Source: Stenotrophomonas maltophilia (GTDB lineage: Bacteria; Pseudomonadota; Gammaproteobacteria; Xanthomonadales; Xanthomonadaceae). Taken from it: a stretch of 64,000 nt of DNA. A model generated the notes under the pieces. That model made no database searches and was not told where the DNA came from. It saw only the letters and a program-made list of their open reading frames with translations. The position numbers were made by a program, and so were the translations under genes. The stretch is taken from contig NZ_RXLZ01000004.1 in assembly GCF_003970865.1 (NCBI RefSeq), forward strand, positions 55,074 to 119,073. Reading direction: 5' to 3'. Shown piece after piece: positions 1 through 12,369 of the stretch (position 1 is the stretch's first letter; the number at the start of each line of letters is the position of its first letter).

Positions 1-1483
1 ACAGCGCCTGCACATCCTTGCGGAACGCCGCCTGGCTGTCCGCCCGGCTGTAGAACATGTGCCCGCCCGGATAACTGCGCACCTGCACCCGGTCCGGATT
101 GCTGCCCATCGCCGGCATCTGGTCCACCGTCAGGATCGACCCCATGAACGGGCACGACAGGTCATTCCAGCCATGCACGATCAGCACCTGCAGATGCGGA
201 TCGATCGCCACCGCCTGCCGCAGCTGGGTCACCGCCCCCTGGCGCAGCTCGCCACCGCGGTCCCACAGACGGTTCACGTCGTAGTTCAGCGCCTGGTAGC
301 GCGCATCCACCTTCCAGCCCACCACGCGCGTCACGAAGTCGACCATCGCCGTGGTGGTCGGCGCAATGATGCTGTCCAGCAGCGGATCATTGGCGCGCTG
401 CTCCGGATCATTCGGGAACGGATCGAACGCGGTCACGTTCGAGTCGTAGCGGCTGCCCAGCGTGCCCTTGTCGCGGAACACCTCACGCAGATAGGCCTGG
501 GTCTCCAGGCGGCCACCGGCGCGGCGCACGAACTGCGGGTCCAGCCCGGTCAGCTCGGTGACCCGGCGCAGCATCGCCTCGGTCGCCTGCGGATCGCTGC
601 GGCCCTTCATCAACGCGGTGGCGTAGTCACCGCGGGTGTACTCCACCACCTCACGCATCGCCGCATCGGTCAACTTGCCCTGGCGCTCCAGGTGCGCGGC
701 GGCGATTGACGGCAGCGTCTGCATCCACGCCATCGGCGACACATCGGCGTTGTCTTCCAGGGTCGGGCTCAGGTACGGCGAGACCAGCACCAGGCCGTTC
801 ATCGCCACGCCCAGCCGGGTCTGCAGGAAGTGGGTGATGCGCGGGCCGCGGTAGCCGCCATAGCTCTCGCCGGTCAGGTACTTGCGTGCGCCCATGCGCT
901 GGTTGCGCAGCAGCCAGTCGTAGATCGAGCGCGACAGGTACTCGATGTCGGCGCTGGGGTTGTACAGCTGCTTCTTCGCTTCGTCGTCGCCGATGCGCGC
1001 ACGGCTGAAGCCGGTGCCGACCGGATCGATGAACACCAGGTCGGTGAAGTCCAGCCAGGTGCCGGGGTTGTCGTGCAGGGTGGCGGGTGCCGAGGCGCTG
1101 TCACCCTCCGAGCCAAAGGTGACCACCTTGGGCCCGATCGCGCCCATGTTGAGATAGACCGACGATGCACCCGGGCCGCCGTTGAGCGCGAAGGTCACCG
1201 GCCGGTCCTTGCCCGGCATCGTATAGGCGGTGAACACCACATCGGCGATCACCTTGCCTTTGGCATCGCGCACCGGCAGGGTGCCGACGGTGGCGGTGTA
1301 GTCCAGGGTGCGGCCGGCCAAGCGCATGCTCTGGCGGGCCGACGCATCGGCGGGCAGCGCAGGCGCCTCGGTCTTGTCGTCTTTCGGGTCGGGCTTGGCC
1401 TCGGCGTCAGGCGCGGCCAGCACGCTGGCAGGGGCGATGAGCAGGCCGACGCAGAGCGCGGCAGTATGCAGCAGGGACTTCAT
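1..1483 (-). CDS. S10-family serine carboxypeptidase-like protein (C-terminus cut by window edge)
   Basis: About 494 codons are present; the frame is still open at the left edge, so the last residues are missing. An N-terminal signal peptide (residues 1-23, ending near VLA/AP) implies export. The serine nucleophile lies in GESYGG (Ser207), and the His of the triad in GGHMF (His475), which places the missing part at only a few tens of residues. A low-complexity Asp/Lys/Pro-rich linker follows the signal peptide. The family (peptidase S10) removes C-terminal residues from peptides; the real substrate is unknown. The gene reads leftwards and is transcribed away from the GNAT gene. Family assignment is confident, physiological role is not. 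Confidence 0.85.
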   Translation of the reverse strand, partial: MKSLLHTAALCVGLLIAPASVLAAPDAEAKPDPKDDKTEAPALPADASARQSMRLAGRTLDYTATVGTLPVRDAKGKVIADVVFTAYTMPGKDRPVTFALNGGPGASSVYLNMGAIGPKVVTFGSEGDSASAPATLHDNPGTWLDFTDLVFIDPVGTGFSRARIGDDEAKKQLYNPSADIEYLSRSIYDWLLRNQRMGARKYLTGESYGGYRGPRITHFLQTRLGVAMNGLVLVSPYLSPTLEDNADVSPMAWMQTLPSIAAAHLERQGKLTDAAMREVVEYTRGDYATALMKGRSDPQATEAMLRRVTELTGLDPQFVRRAGGRLETQAYLREVFRDKGTLGSRYDSNVTAFDPFPNDPEQRANDPLLDSIIAPTTTAMVDFVTRVVGWKVDARYQALNYDVNRLWDRGGELRQGAVTQLRQAVAIDPHLQVLIVHGWNDLSCPFMGSILTVDQMPAMGSNPDRVQVRSYPGGHMFYSRADSQAAFRKDVQAL

Positions 1484-1592
1484 GGCACCGGATTGGCAGC
1501 GGAAGGGGGTTCCGATGCTAGGCCGGTGGCGGGCATGCCGTATGTGTCCAAAGGCATGGCCGCGCGTCGAGGCCGCCACTGGCCAGATTGGG

Positions 1593-2171
1593 TCAAGCGG
1601 GCAGGGGGGTGCGCACGTCGTCGTCAGCCAGCAGGCCGTATACCGCCGAATCGGACAGTTCGCCCTGGATGCGCCAGCGCTGCCGCAGCACCCCCTCCAG
1701 GTGGAAGCCCAGCCGTTCAAGCACATGGGCCGAGGGCCGGTTGCGCGGGTCGACTTCGGCTTCCACGCGATGCAGGCGCAGGGTCTGGAACAGGTAGTCC
1801 AGCAGGTGCTGCAGCGCTTCGTGCATGTAGCCCTGGCCCTGCCTGTCGGGGGCCAGCAGGTAGCCGATCTCGGCACGAGCGGCATCGCGGTCCAGGGCGA
1901 ACACCACGCAGATGCCCAGCAACGGGCCGTCCAGCGTTTCGCGCACGGCCAGCTTGAGCTGGGTGCCGGTGGCCTGTGCAGCCAGATCATCATCGATCTG
2001 CGCGCGCGCCTCGGCCGGTCGTGTCCACGCCGGGTGGTTCCAGAACCGCATCACGTTCGGATCGGACTGGATCGCGAACAGGGCGGCCGCATCGTCGCGG
2101 CGGATCGGGCTCAGGACCAGGCGCGCGCTGTGCAGCGGCAGGCCCGGGAACAGCAGCGAGTGGCTGGCCAA
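1593..2171 (-). CDS. GNAT-family N-acetyltransferase (RimJ/RimL-like)
   Basis: A single acetyltransferase_3-type domain fills the protein. It begins with LHSARLVLSPIRRDD, carries the acetyl-CoA binding segment LLAPDRQGQGYM and ends with the typical RNRPSAHVLERLGF block seen in proteins related to ribosomal-protein acetyltransferases. The frame stays open upstream into the palindromic repeats, but that extension is repeat-derived Arg/Pro-rich sequence and is unlikely to be translated. I chose a TTG start because it lies shortly before the conserved domain and no ATG or GTG is suitably placed, so the start is uncertain. Substrate cannot be inferred. Confidence 0.75.
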   Translation of the reverse strand: MASHSLLFPGLPLHSARLVLSPIRRDDAAALFAIQSDPNVMRFWNHPAWTRPAEARAQIDDDLAAQATGTQLKLAVRETLDGPLLGICVVFALDRDAARAEIGYLLAPDRQGQGYMHEALQHLLDYLFQTLRLHRVEAEVDPRNRPSAHVLERLGFHLEGVLRQRWRIQGELSDSAVYGLLADDDVRTPLPA

Positions 2172-2254
2172 TACGATGGTCCACGCGGATGGACGCGCAT
2201 TATGGCGCCGCCGGGTTTGCCGATGGGGGCGTAATGCCAAGGGCGCATGAACCG

Positions 2255-2331
2255 GTAGTGCCGGCCGCTGGCAGGCAGATCTGCCTGAATCACGCAGATG
2301 CCGAGGGTGCCGGCCAGCGGCCGGCACTACC
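2255..2331. repeat. Facing pair of SMAG/REP-like palindromes (GTAGTGCCGG type)
   Basis: Two copies of the palindrome beginning GTAGTGCCGGCCGCTGGC face each other across about 30 bases that contain a second small inverted repeat around AGATCTGCCT. Such GTAG-initiated palindromes are the SMAG elements known from S. maltophilia genomes. They lie between the 3' end of parE and the GNAT gene. Confidence 0.8.
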
Positions 2332-2338
2332 GGGTGAC

Positions 2339-2379
2339 GGGGTCAGAGCCGTTTTCCAGCAGGAAACGGATCCGGCCCC
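2339..2379 (-). repeat. Post-stop hairpin of the GGGGCCGGATCC family, downstream of parE
   Basis: Read in the direction of parE, the sequence starts GGGGCCGGATCC, continues through a GTTTCC/GGAAAAC inner stem and closes with a partially complementary GGCTCTGACCCC, 9 bases after the stop codon. Related hairpins follow two other genes in this window (after 23636 and after 41335). Probably a terminator or mRNA 3'-end stabiliser; there is no T-tract. Confidence 0.6.
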
Positions 2380-2387
2380 GCGCCGGA

Positions 2388-4277
2388 TCAGGCTTCCAGC
2401 GAAGCCAGATCGCCCTTCGACTCCAGCCAGCCCTTGCGGTCGGAGGCGCGCTTCTTGGCCAGCAGCATGTCCATCAGCGAGCGGGTCTGCTCGCCATCGT
2501 CCACGGTCAGCTGCACCAGGCGGCGCGTATCGGGGTGAATGGTCGACTCGCGCAGCTGTGGCGGATTCATCTCGCCCAGGCCCTTGAAGCGGGTGACGTT
2601 GATCGCGCCCTTGATCTTCTCGCGTTCGATCTTGTCCAGCATCGAGCGCTTTTCTTCCTCGTCCAGGGCGTAGAACACCTGCTTGCCCACGTCGATGCGG
2701 AACAGCGGCGGCATCGCCACGAACACGTGGCCGGCATCGACCAGCGCCGGGAAGTGCTTGAGGAACAGCGCGGTAAGCAGGGTGGCGATGTGCAGGCCGT
2801 CCGAGTCCGCGTCGGCCAGGATCACCACCTTGCCGTAGCGCAGGCCGGCAATATCGTCCTTGCCCGGGTCGCAGCCGATGGCCACGGCCAGGTTGTGCAC
2901 TTCTTCGGACGCCAGCACGCTGTTGGAGGACACTTCCCACGTGTTGAGGATCTTGCCGCGCAGCGGCAGGATCGCCTGGAAGTCCTTGTCACGCGCCTGC
3001 TTGGCGCTGCCGCCTGCCGAGTCACCCTCCACCAGGAACAGCTCGGTGCGCGACAGGTCCTGGCTGATGCAGTCGGCCAGCTTGCCGGGCAGGGCCGGGC
3101 CCTGGGTGACCTTCTTGCGGACGACCAGCTTTTCGGTCTTCAGGCGCGCACTGGCGCGTTCGATGGCGATCTGCGCGATCTTCTCGCCCAGCTCCACGTT
3201 CTGGTTCAGCAGCAGGCTGAAGGCATCGTGGGCGGCGCCCTCGATGAAACCGGCCGCCTGGCGCGAGGACAGGCGTTCCTTGGTCTGGCCGCTGAACTGC
3301 GGGTCGGTCATCTTCAGCGACAGCACGAACGACACGCGGTCCCACACGTCTTCCGGGGCCAGCTTGACGCCACGCGGCAGCAGGTTGCGGAAGTCGCAGA
3401 ATTCGCGCAGCGCCTCGGTCAGGCCGGTACGCAGGCCGTTGACGTGGGTGCCGTGCTGGGCAGTGGGGATCAGGTTGACGTAGCTTTCCTGCACCAGCTC
3501 GCCTTCCGGCAGCCAGGCCACTGCCCAGTCAACAATTTCGGTGTCCTTCTTCAGGTTGCCGACGAACAGCTCGGCCGGCAGCATCTCGCGATCGCCCAGC
3601 TCCAGCTTCAGGTAATCGCGCAGGCCGTCTTCGTAGTACCAGGTATCGACTTCACCGGTGGCTTCGTCGGTCAGCTTCACGGTCAGGCCCGGGCACAGCA
3701 CGGCCTTGGCGCGCAGCAGGTGCTTGAGTGCGCGCACCGCGAACTTGGGCGTGTCGAAGTACTTCGGGTCGGGCCAGAAGCGCACGCGGGTGCCGGTATT
3801 CTTCTTGCCGACGCTGCCGACCACTTCCAGCGGGGTGGCGCGGTCGCCGTTGCGGAAGGTGATGCGGTGTTCGGCACCCTCGCGCTTGATGTGCACTTCC
3901 ACCAGGGTCGACAGCGCGTTGACCACGCTGACGCCGACGCCGTGCAGGCCGCCGGAGAAGGTGTAGTTGTTGTTGCTGAACTTGCCGCCGGCATGCAGGC
4001 GGGTCAGGATCAGCTCGACGCCCGGGATCTTCTCTTCCGGATGGATGTCCACCGGCATGCCACGGCCGTCATCGCTGACCTCCACGCTGCCGTCCTTGTA
4101 CAGGGTGATCTCGATCGAGCGGGCGTGGCCGGCGAGGGCCTCGTCCACCGAGTTGTCGATCACTTCCTGCGCCAGGTGGTTCGGGCGCGCGGTGTCGGTA
4201 TACATGCCGGGACGGCGCTTGACCGGGTCAAGGCCGGACAGGACTTCAATATCGGCGGCGTTATAGCGGGCGTTCAT
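2388..4277 (-). CDS. parE: DNA topoisomerase IV subunit B
   Basis: This is the ATPase subunit of topoisomerase IV, which decatenates daughter chromosomes together with ParC. The 629-residue product matches the usual ParE length. The GHKL ATPase motifs are visible: EVIDNSVDEA (about 37-46), DGRGMP (about 70) and GGLHGVG (about 108), with the lid lysine motif QTKERL. The Toprim domain shows EGDSAGG (about 416) and DADSDG (about 487). The start MNARYNAADIEVL matches the family N-terminus; the frame extends further upstream but that part lies over the neighbouring divergent gene. No parC is nearby, as is common in this family. Confidence 0.97.
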   Translation of the reverse strand: MNARYNAADIEVLSGLDPVKRRPGMYTDTARPNHLAQEVIDNSVDEALAGHARSIEITLYKDGSVEVSDDGRGMPVDIHPEEKIPGVELILTRLHAGGKFSNNNYTFSGGLHGVGVSVVNALSTLVEVHIKREGAEHRITFRNGDRATPLEVVGSVGKKNTGTRVRFWPDPKYFDTPKFAVRALKHLLRAKAVLCPGLTVKLTDEATGEVDTWYYEDGLRDYLKLELGDREMLPAELFVGNLKKDTEIVDWAVAWLPEGELVQESYVNLIPTAQHGTHVNGLRTGLTEALREFCDFRNLLPRGVKLAPEDVWDRVSFVLSLKMTDPQFSGQTKERLSSRQAAGFIEGAAHDAFSLLLNQNVELGEKIAQIAIERASARLKTEKLVVRKKVTQGPALPGKLADCISQDLSRTELFLVEGDSAGGSAKQARDKDFQAILPLRGKILNTWEVSSNSVLASEEVHNLAVAIGCDPGKDDIAGLRYGKVVILADADSDGLHIATLLTALFLKHFPALVDAGHVFVAMPPLFRIDVGKQVFYALDEEEKRSMLDKIEREKIKGAINVTRFKGLGEMNPPQLRESTIHPDTRRLVQLTVDDGEQTRSLMDMLLAKKRASDRKGWLESKGDLASLEA

Positions 4278-4449
4278 CTGTCTTCGAAAGCTTGGAGCGA
4301 CGGGCAAGTGTGGGGTCTGGCACGGGATTTTGCACGCCTGCGGTTCAGTCTCGGCGACGCAGAGGGGGTAAAATGGCAGCCGCTGGAATCTGAATGCCGG
4401 CGACCCCCGTTGGGTCGAAACATCCAAGCCATACCGCGAGGAGGACCTC

Positions 4450-4683
4450 ATGAAGAAGTTGCTGACCATTGCGATCCTGGCCGCTGCCGCCGTTGCAGTG
4501 CCGCTGGTGGTGGCGCAGAACGCCGGCCAGCCGGCCCCGCAGCAGGGTGACCAGGCCGACAAGGCGCAGGCCGAGGCCGATGCCAAGGCCAAGCGTCGGG
4601 CCCAGGCCAATGCCGAAATGAAGGCGCAGGGCCAGCCGGCCCCGCAGCAGGAAGAAGAGGAAGAAGCGCGTAAGAAGCGCTGA
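4450..4683 (+). CDS. Small secreted Lys/Glu/Gln-rich hypothetical protein
   Basis: A 77-residue product with a signal peptide (MKKLLTIAILAAAAVAVPLVVA) followed by a mature region of only about 54 residues. That region is built of Ala, Gln, Glu and Lys, with two QPAPQQ segments and a final acidic run EEEEEAR before KKR. A GAGGA ribosome-binding site precedes the ATG. A clear terminator follows, so the gene is monocistronic and divergent from parE. No domain is recognised. The composition suggests an extended or coiled periplasmic peptide; function unknown. Confidence 0.75.
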   Translation: MKKLLTIAILAAAAVAVPLVVAQNAGQPAPQQGDQADKAQAEADAKAKRRAQANAEMKAQGQPAPQQEEEEEARKKR

Positions 4684-4729
4684 TCCCGCAACCTGCCAGG
4701 CGCCCTTGCGACAAGGGTTGCGCTCCGGA

Positions 4730-4758
4730 ACGCCCCGCTTTGCGGGGCGTTTCTTTTT
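4730..4758 (+). terminator. Rho-independent terminator after the small secreted protein gene
   Basis: A nine-base-pair stem ACGCCCCGC/GCGGGGCGT with a TTT loop is followed by TTCTTTTT. Confidence 0.9.
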
Positions 4759-4778
4759 AGTGGCGTGCCATCTGCCTC

Positions 4779-4807
4779 TTGGGTTGGCGGCCATCAATCT
4801 GTAAACT
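4779..4807 (+). promoter_or_regulatory. Candidate sigma-70 promoter for pyrG with a ~270-nt leader
   Basis: TTGGGT and TAAACT are separated by exactly 17 bases directly behind the preceding terminator. Between here and the pyrG start lie about 270 bases with no credible gene. They would form an untranslated leader in which I recognise no known riboswitch. Pyrimidine-responsive leader control is known for pyrG in other phyla but cannot be claimed from this sequence. Confidence 0.45.
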
Positions 4808-5014
4808 ATGGCTTTCCGGGAGTAAGTGCGTGTCCACCATTTGCGAATGGGCTGGAGCGGCCAAGCGTGGCTTCCAGCATGGCGGGTCGCAGGTGACGGT
4901 CGATTTGACCGGCACGGCCGCCCCGACCTCGCACGGTGGTCCCCGTCTGGCGCCTGCCGCCGCACGGATCCGCACCTCCCTCGCTGCCACAGCGAACCGG
5001 AAAACCCCCTCTGA

Positions 5015-6748
<1,734 letters not shown>

Positions 6749-6753
6749 CTTGT

Positions 6754-6776
6754 GATGGGGGCCGCCGGCCCCCATC
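6754..6776 (+). terminator. Strong GC hairpin between pyrG and kdsA
   Basis: A perfect ten-base-pair stem (GATGGGGGCC with GGCCCCCATC) and a three-base loop lies five bases after the pyrG stop. There is no T-tract, so it may only attenuate transcription or stabilise the pyrG mRNA end. Confidence 0.5.
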
Positions 6777-6837
6777 TTGCACGCTTCAACCCCCAGCGCA
6801 CCGGCCCGGCCGGTGCCGCGGACAACAAGGAAACGCC

Positions 6838-7668
6838 ATGAAACTGTGTGGATTCGAGGTCGGGCTGGACCAGCCCCTGTTCCTGATCGCCGGCCCCTGC
6901 GTGATCGAGTCGATGCAGCTGCAGCTCGATACCGCGGGCAAGTTGAAGGAAGTCACCGACAAGCTCGGCGTCAACTTCATCTTCAAGTCCAGCTTCGACA
7001 AGGCCAACCGCACTTCGGGCACCGCATTCCGTGGCCCGGGCATGGAAGAGGGCCTGAAGGTCCTGGCCGAGGTCAAGAAGCAGATCGGCGTGCCGGTGCT
7101 GACCGACGTCCACGAATACACCCCGATGGACGAAGTGGCCTCGGTGGTGGACGTGCTGCAGACCCCGGCGTTCCTGGTCCGCCAGACCGACTTCATCCGC
7201 AAGGTGTGCTCGGCCGGCAAGCCGGTCAACATCAAGAAGGGCCAGTTCCTGGCGCCGTGGGACATGAAGCCGGTCGTGGAGAAGGCCAAGGCCACCGGCA
7301 ACGAGCAGATCATGGTCTGCGAACGCGGTGCCAGCTTCGGCTACAACAACCTGGTCAGCGACATGCGTTCGCTGGCGGTGATGCGCGATACCGGTTGCCC
7401 GGTGGTGTTCGACGCCACCCATTCGGTGCAGTTGCCGGGCGGGCAGGGCACCAGTTCCGGTGGCCAGCGTGAGCACGTGCCGGTGCTGGCCCGTGCCGCC
7501 GTGGCGGTGGGCATCTCCGGCCTGTTCGCCGAGACCCATCCGGACCCGTCCAAGGCCCTGTCCGATGGCCCCAATGCATGGCCGCTGGACCAGATGGAAG
7601 CGCTGCTCGAGACCCTGATGGAACTCGATGCGGTGACCAAGAAGCATGGCTTCTCGCGCTTCGCGTGA
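6838..7668 (+). CDS. kdsA: 3-deoxy-8-phosphooctulonate synthase
   Basis: Condenses phosphoenolpyruvate with arabinose 5-phosphate to give Kdo-8-phosphate, the precursor of the lipopolysaccharide core sugar Kdo. The 276-residue TIM-barrel protein shows the class I DAHP/KDOP synthase landmarks: [10 protein letters not shown] near the N-terminus, [10 protein letters not shown], the PEP-binding region, and [13 protein letters not shown]. An AAGGAAA ribosome-binding site precedes the ATG. The stop overlaps the GTG of the next small membrane-protein gene, so these are co-transcribed. Confidence 0.97.
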   Translation: MKLCGFEVGLDQPLFLIAGPCVIESMQLQLDTAGKLKEVTDKLGVNFIFKSSFDKANRTSGTAFRGPGMEEGLKVLAEVKKQIGVPVLTDVHEYTPMDEVASVVDVLQTPAFLVRQTDFIRKVCSAGKPVNIKKGQFLAPWDMKPVVEKAKATGNEQIMVCERGASFGYNNLVSDMRSLAVMRDTGCPVVFDATHSVQLPGGQGTSSGGQREHVPVLARAAVAVGISGLFAETHPDPSKALSDGPNAWPLDQMEALLETLMELDAVTKKHGFSRFA

Positions 7669-8012
7669 GTCGTGACCCGTGGCTGGCGCTGGAAACCCAG
7701 CGTCACCGCCGGCATTGGAAACAGTGGCCGTGGGGCCTGATCGCACTGGGCCTGGCCGTGCTGTTCACCGTGGGCATGTTCGGCCTGGCGCTGATCGGCG
7801 CCGCGTCCGTGCGGCCACCCGGTGATGGCAGCAGCGCACTCGATCTGCGGGCGTACTTCATTGCGCTGCTGGTGGCAGAGCTGCTCGGTGCCGTGGGATG
7901 CGTCGCTGCCGCTGTGCTGGCCTGGCGGCTGAATCGCGGCAAGGTCACGGCTGGGCTGGCGATCATCCTGCTCTCGCTGTGGCTGGGCGCCCTGTTCTAC
8001 GGATTGCTTTGA
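7665..8012 (+). CDS. Small membrane protein, first of a tandem paralogous pair
   Basis: A 115-residue protein with a short basic N-terminus and three predicted membrane segments, the first in [14 protein letters not shown]. The GTG start overlaps the kdsA stop codon (GTGA), which fixes the start; an earlier ATG in frame would lie deep inside kdsA. It shares [10 protein letters not shown], a RPPGDG loop and a VLAWR segment with the next gene, so the two are diverged duplicates. No known domain is recognised and no function can be given. Confidence 0.7.
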   Translation: MSRDPWLALETQRHRRHWKQWPWGLIALGLAVLFTVGMFGLALIGAASVRPPGDGSSALDLRAYFIALLVAELLGAVGCVAAAVLAWRLNRGKVTAGLAIILLSLWLGALFYGLL

Positions 8013-8341
8013 TGAATACGACCACATCGGCGCGTGGCTGGCCCTGGGGCCTGATCGCCCTGGGGCTGTCCGTGTTGACCTGGATCGCCCTGGTGGTGGG
8101 CGTGCTGGCCTTCACGTCCGGTTTCCGGCCGCCGGGGGACGGGAACAACGGCGTGCAGGCCACACAGTGGTGGTTGCTGGGCGCGCTGGTCACGATGGTG
8201 CTGTCCTTCCTGGGCAGCCCGGTGGCGATGGTGCTGGCCTGGCGACGGCGGCGTGGCCCCATCCTGGCAGCGATTGCTGGTGCATTGCTGGTGATGCTGG
8301 TGTCGATGGTCCTGATCGTGATCGGGTCCAGCTGGGGCTGA
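8012..8341 (+). CDS. Small membrane protein, second of the tandem paralogous pair
   Basis: A 109-residue protein with three hydrophobic segments. Its ATG shares one base with the TGA of the preceding gene, so the pair is translationally coupled. The shared blocks [18 protein letters not shown] and VLAWRRRRGP align with the upstream paralogue. The hydrophilic RPPGDG loop between membrane segments one and two is the best-conserved part. About 100 bases separate it from eno. Function unknown. Confidence 0.7.
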   Translation: MNTTTSARGWPWGLIALGLSVLTWIALVVGVLAFTSGFRPPGDGNNGVQATQWWLLGALVTMVLSFLGSPVAMVLAWRRRRGPILAAIAGALLVMLVSMVLIVIGSSWG

Positions 8342-9730
<1,389 letters not shown>

Positions 9731-9734
9731 GCCG

Positions 9735-10088
9735 ATGCGCGACTGGCGCTGGATGCTGCTGGTGCTGGCCCTGCTGCTGGGCTGGCTGCAGTACCGCTTC
9801 TGGTTCGGTCCGGGCAATTCGGGTGAAGTGATGATGCTCGAAGCCCAGGTCGCCAACCAGGAGCGGGACAATGAGGGTCTGCAGCAGCGCAACGACGCGC
9901 TCGCTGCCGAAGTGAAGGACCTCAAGGAAGGCCAGTCCGCCATCGAGGAACGCGCACGCAGCGAACTGGGCATGATCAAGCCCGGCGAGAAGTTCTATCG
10001 CGTGGTCGAGGATGCACCGGTCCACCCGGCGCAGCCTGCTGCTGGCGTCACTGCCCAGGCCGGCGAACACCCGGCGGACGTGCCATGA
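9735..10088 (+). CDS. ftsB: Cell division protein FtsB
   Basis: A small bitopic membrane protein of the FtsQLB divisome subcomplex. One membrane segment (about residues 5-22, [19 protein letters not shown]) is followed by a heptad-type coiled coil (about 33-75) and the conserved [14 protein letters not shown] block, after which comes a Pro/Ala-rich tail longer than in E. coli (117 versus 103 residues). The position between eno and ispD is the classic gammaproteobacterial arrangement. Its stop overlaps the ispD start. Confidence 0.93.
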   Translation: MRDWRWMLLVLALLLGWLQYRFWFGPGNSGEVMMLEAQVANQERDNEGLQQRNDALAAEVKDLKEGQSAIEERARSELGMIKPGEKFYRVVEDAPVHPAQPAAGVTAQAGEHPADVP

Positions 10089-10783
10089 GCGCGGCGATCT
10101 GGGTGGTGGTTCCGGCCGCCGGCCGCGGTGCCCGCTTCGGTGCGCCGCTGCCCAAGCAGTACCTGCAGGCAGGTGGGCAGATCCTGCTCGCCCATACCCT
10201 GGATGCACTGCTGGCGCACCCGGCCGTGGCTGGTGCGATGGTGGTGATCGGCCAGGACGACGTCGACTGGCCGGGCTGGAGTGAATGGTCCGGCAAGCCG
10301 GTGCTGACCTGCATCGGGGGTGCCACCCGTGCCGCCTCGGTGCTGGCTGGGTTGCAGGCGCTGCCGGAGTCGGTGCGCGCCGATGAGTTCGTGCTGGTCC
10401 ACGATGCGGCGCGACCCAACCTGTCCCTGGCCGATCTTGGCCGCCTGCTTGAAGTCGGTCGTGCCGATCCGGTCGGGGCGATCCTGGCTGCACCGGTGCG
10501 CGACACCCTCAAGCGTGCGGGCGACGACGGTGGCATTGATGGCACCGAGCCGCGTGAGCGCCTGTGGCGTGCACTGACACCACAGCTGTTCCGCCGCCAC
10601 CAGCTCAGCCGCGCACTGTCCGACGCCGCTGCCGCCGGTGTTGAAGTCACCGACGAGGCCATGGCCATGGAGCGCCAGGGCCAGCGCCCGCTGCTGGTGG
10701 AAGGCAGCGAGGACAACTTCAAGGTCACCACCCCGGCCGATCTGGACCGGTTCGAATTCGTACTTTCCCGCCGCGCCGGCTGA
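10085..10783 (+). CDS. ispD: 2-C-methyl-D-erythritol 4-phosphate cytidylyltransferase
   Basis: Third enzyme of the MEP isoprenoid pathway; it transfers CMP to methylerythritol phosphate. The 232-residue nucleotidyltransferase fold begins with [18 protein letters not shown], the CTP-binding glycine-rich loop, and contains VLVHDAARP and the C-terminal [20 protein letters not shown] blocks. The ATG overlaps the ftsB stop (ATGA). ispF follows, so two MEP enzymes are encoded side by side as in E. coli. Confidence 0.96.
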   Translation: MSAAIWVVVPAAGRGARFGAPLPKQYLQAGGQILLAHTLDALLAHPAVAGAMVVIGQDDVDWPGWSEWSGKPVLTCIGGATRAASVLAGLQALPESVRADEFVLVHDAARPNLSLADLGRLLEVGRADPVGAILAAPVRDTLKRAGDDGGIDGTEPRERLWRALTPQLFRRHQLSRALSDAAAAGVEVTDEAMAMERQGQRPLLVEGSEDNFKVTTPADLDRFEFVLSRRAG

Positions 10784-10817
10784 CCGTCCGCGCGGCCCTG
10801 TAGCAAGGGTTGCATCC

Positions 10818-11315
10818 ATGAGCACCGCACTGTTCCCGCCCGTCCGCATCGGCCAGGGCTACGACGTCCATGCCTTCGGTGAAGGCGATCACATCATGCT
10901 CGGCGGCGTGAACGTGCCGCACAGCTGCGGCGTGCTCGCGCACAGCGATGGCGACGTGATCCTGCACGCCCTGTGCGATGCGATGCTTGGCGCGCTGGCG
11001 CTGGGTGACATCGGCCAGCATTTCCCGCCGAGTGACGACCGCTGGAAGGGCGCCGACAGCAGCGATTTCGTGCGCCACTGCGACAGCCTGCTGCGTGAGC
11101 GCGGCTGGCGCGTCGGCAACACCGACATCACCGTGATCTGCGAGCGGCCGAAGGTTGGCCCGCATGCGCTGGCAATGCGTGAGCGCATCGGTGGCCTGCT
11201 GCAGCTGCCGCTGGATGCGGTCAGCGTCAAGGCCACCACCTCGGAAAAACTGGGTTTCACCGGCCGCGGTGAAGGCATCGCCGCACAGGCGGTCGTGTTG
11301 CTGGTGGCGGCATGA
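10818..11315 (+). CDS. ispF: 2-C-methyl-D-erythritol 2,4-cyclodiphosphate synthase
   Basis: Cyclises CDP-methylerythritol phosphate in the MEP pathway. The metal ligands are seen in GYDVHAF, and [14 protein letters not shown] with [10 protein letters not shown] and the signature of the C-terminal half ([19 protein letters not shown]) are intact. The start ATG follows a short GC-rich spacer after ispD; the preceding TAGCAAGGG gives only a modest ribosome-binding site. The 165 residues slightly exceed the usual 158-160 because of a short N-terminal extension MSTALFPP. The stop overlaps the truD start. Confidence 0.96.
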   Translation: MSTALFPPVRIGQGYDVHAFGEGDHIMLGGVNVPHSCGVLAHSDGDVILHALCDAMLGALALGDIGQHFPPSDDRWKGADSSDFVRHCDSLLRERGWRVGNTDITVICERPKVGPHALAMRERIGGLLQLPLDAVSVKATTSEKLGFTGRGEGIAAQAVVLLVAA

Positions 11316-12343
11316 TTCCGCTGCCGTTGGCGTTTGGCGCGCCGCTGTTGACGGCGCGCATCCGCACTACGCCGGACGATTTCCAGGTCGACGAGCTGCC
11401 GGCCTTCGAGGCCACCGGCGAAGGCGAGCACCTGCTGCTGCACATCCGCAAGCGCGGTGCCAATACCGTGCATGTGGCCAAGGTACTGGCCAAGTGGGCG
11501 GGCCTGCCGGAAATGGCGGTGAGCTACGCCGGGATGAAAGACCGCCACGCGGTCACCACCCAGCGTTTCAGCGTGCACCTGCCCAAGCGCATTGCACCGG
11601 ACCTGGCCGAGCTGGCCAGTGACGAGATCGAAGTACTCGAAGCGACCTGGCACAACCGCAAGCTGCAGCGTGGCGCACTGGCCGGCAACCGTTTCAAGCT
11701 GGTGCTGCGCGAAGTGCAGGGCGATGCCGCAGCGATCAGCGAACGCCTGCAGCAGATTGCCGAGCGCGGCTTGCCGAACTGGTTCGGCGAGCAGCGCTTT
11801 GGGCGCGACGGCGGCAATGTGCCGGCGGCACTGGCGATGTTCGGTGGCCGCCGCATGCGCAAGGATCAGCGTTCGCTGCTGCTGTCAGCTGCTCGTTCGG
11901 CGCTGTTCAACCGCGTGCTGGCTGCGCGTGTGGAGCAGGGCAACTGGGATCAGCCGCTGGAGGGTGAAGTGTGGATGCTCGATGGCAGCCGCAGCGTGTT
12001 CGGACCCGAGCCGTACACCGACGTGCTGGCCGAGCGCCTGGCGCGTTTCGACATCCATCCCAGCGCGCCGCTGTGGGGCGAAGGCGAGCTGCGCAGCGCC
12101 GATGCGGCACGCGAGCTGGAGCTGGCCGCGCTGGACGACGAAGAGTCGAAGGCACTGCGGACCGGCCTGGAAGACGCACGCCTGAAGCAGGAGCGCCGCG
12201 CGCTGCGCCTGCGCCCGGCGCTGCTGCAGCACCAATGGTTGGCCGATGACGTGCTGGAGCTGTCCTTCGCGCTGCCGCCGGGCTGCTACGCCACCGCCGT
12301 GCTGCACGAGCTCGGCCCGGTCGAAGACGCCTCGCAGTCCTGA
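11312..12343 (+). CDS. truD: tRNA pseudouridine(13) synthase
   Basis: Makes pseudouridine at position 13 of tRNA-Glu. The 343-residue protein contains the TruD signature [16 protein letters not shown] with the catalytic Asp, the [15 protein letters not shown] segment and the TRUD insertion region in the middle. It starts with an ATG inside the ispF stop region (ATGA overlap) and is the last gene of the eno-ftsB-ispD-ispF-truD run. A facing pair of SMAG repeats follows and may end the transcript. Confidence 0.96.
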   Translation: MIPLPLAFGAPLLTARIRTTPDDFQVDELPAFEATGEGEHLLLHIRKRGANTVHVAKVLAKWAGLPEMAVSYAGMKDRHAVTTQRFSVHLPKRIAPDLAELASDEIEVLEATWHNRKLQRGALAGNRFKLVLREVQGDAAAISERLQQIAERGLPNWFGEQRFGRDGGNVPAALAMFGGRRMRKDQRSLLLSAARSALFNRVLAARVEQGNWDQPLEGEVWMLDGSRSVFGPEPYTDVLAERLARFDIHPSAPLWGEGELRSADAARELELAALDDEESKALRTGLEDARLKQERRALRLRPALLQHQWLADDVLELSFALPPGCYATAVLHELGPVEDASQS

Positions 12344-12369
12344 CAGAAAAAGGGAACGGAGGCGAAGAG

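Noticed and set aside
2298..4550. Long plus-strand open frame opposite parE
   Set aside because: His/Gln/Val-rich shadow of parE; parE motifs are intact on the minus strand.
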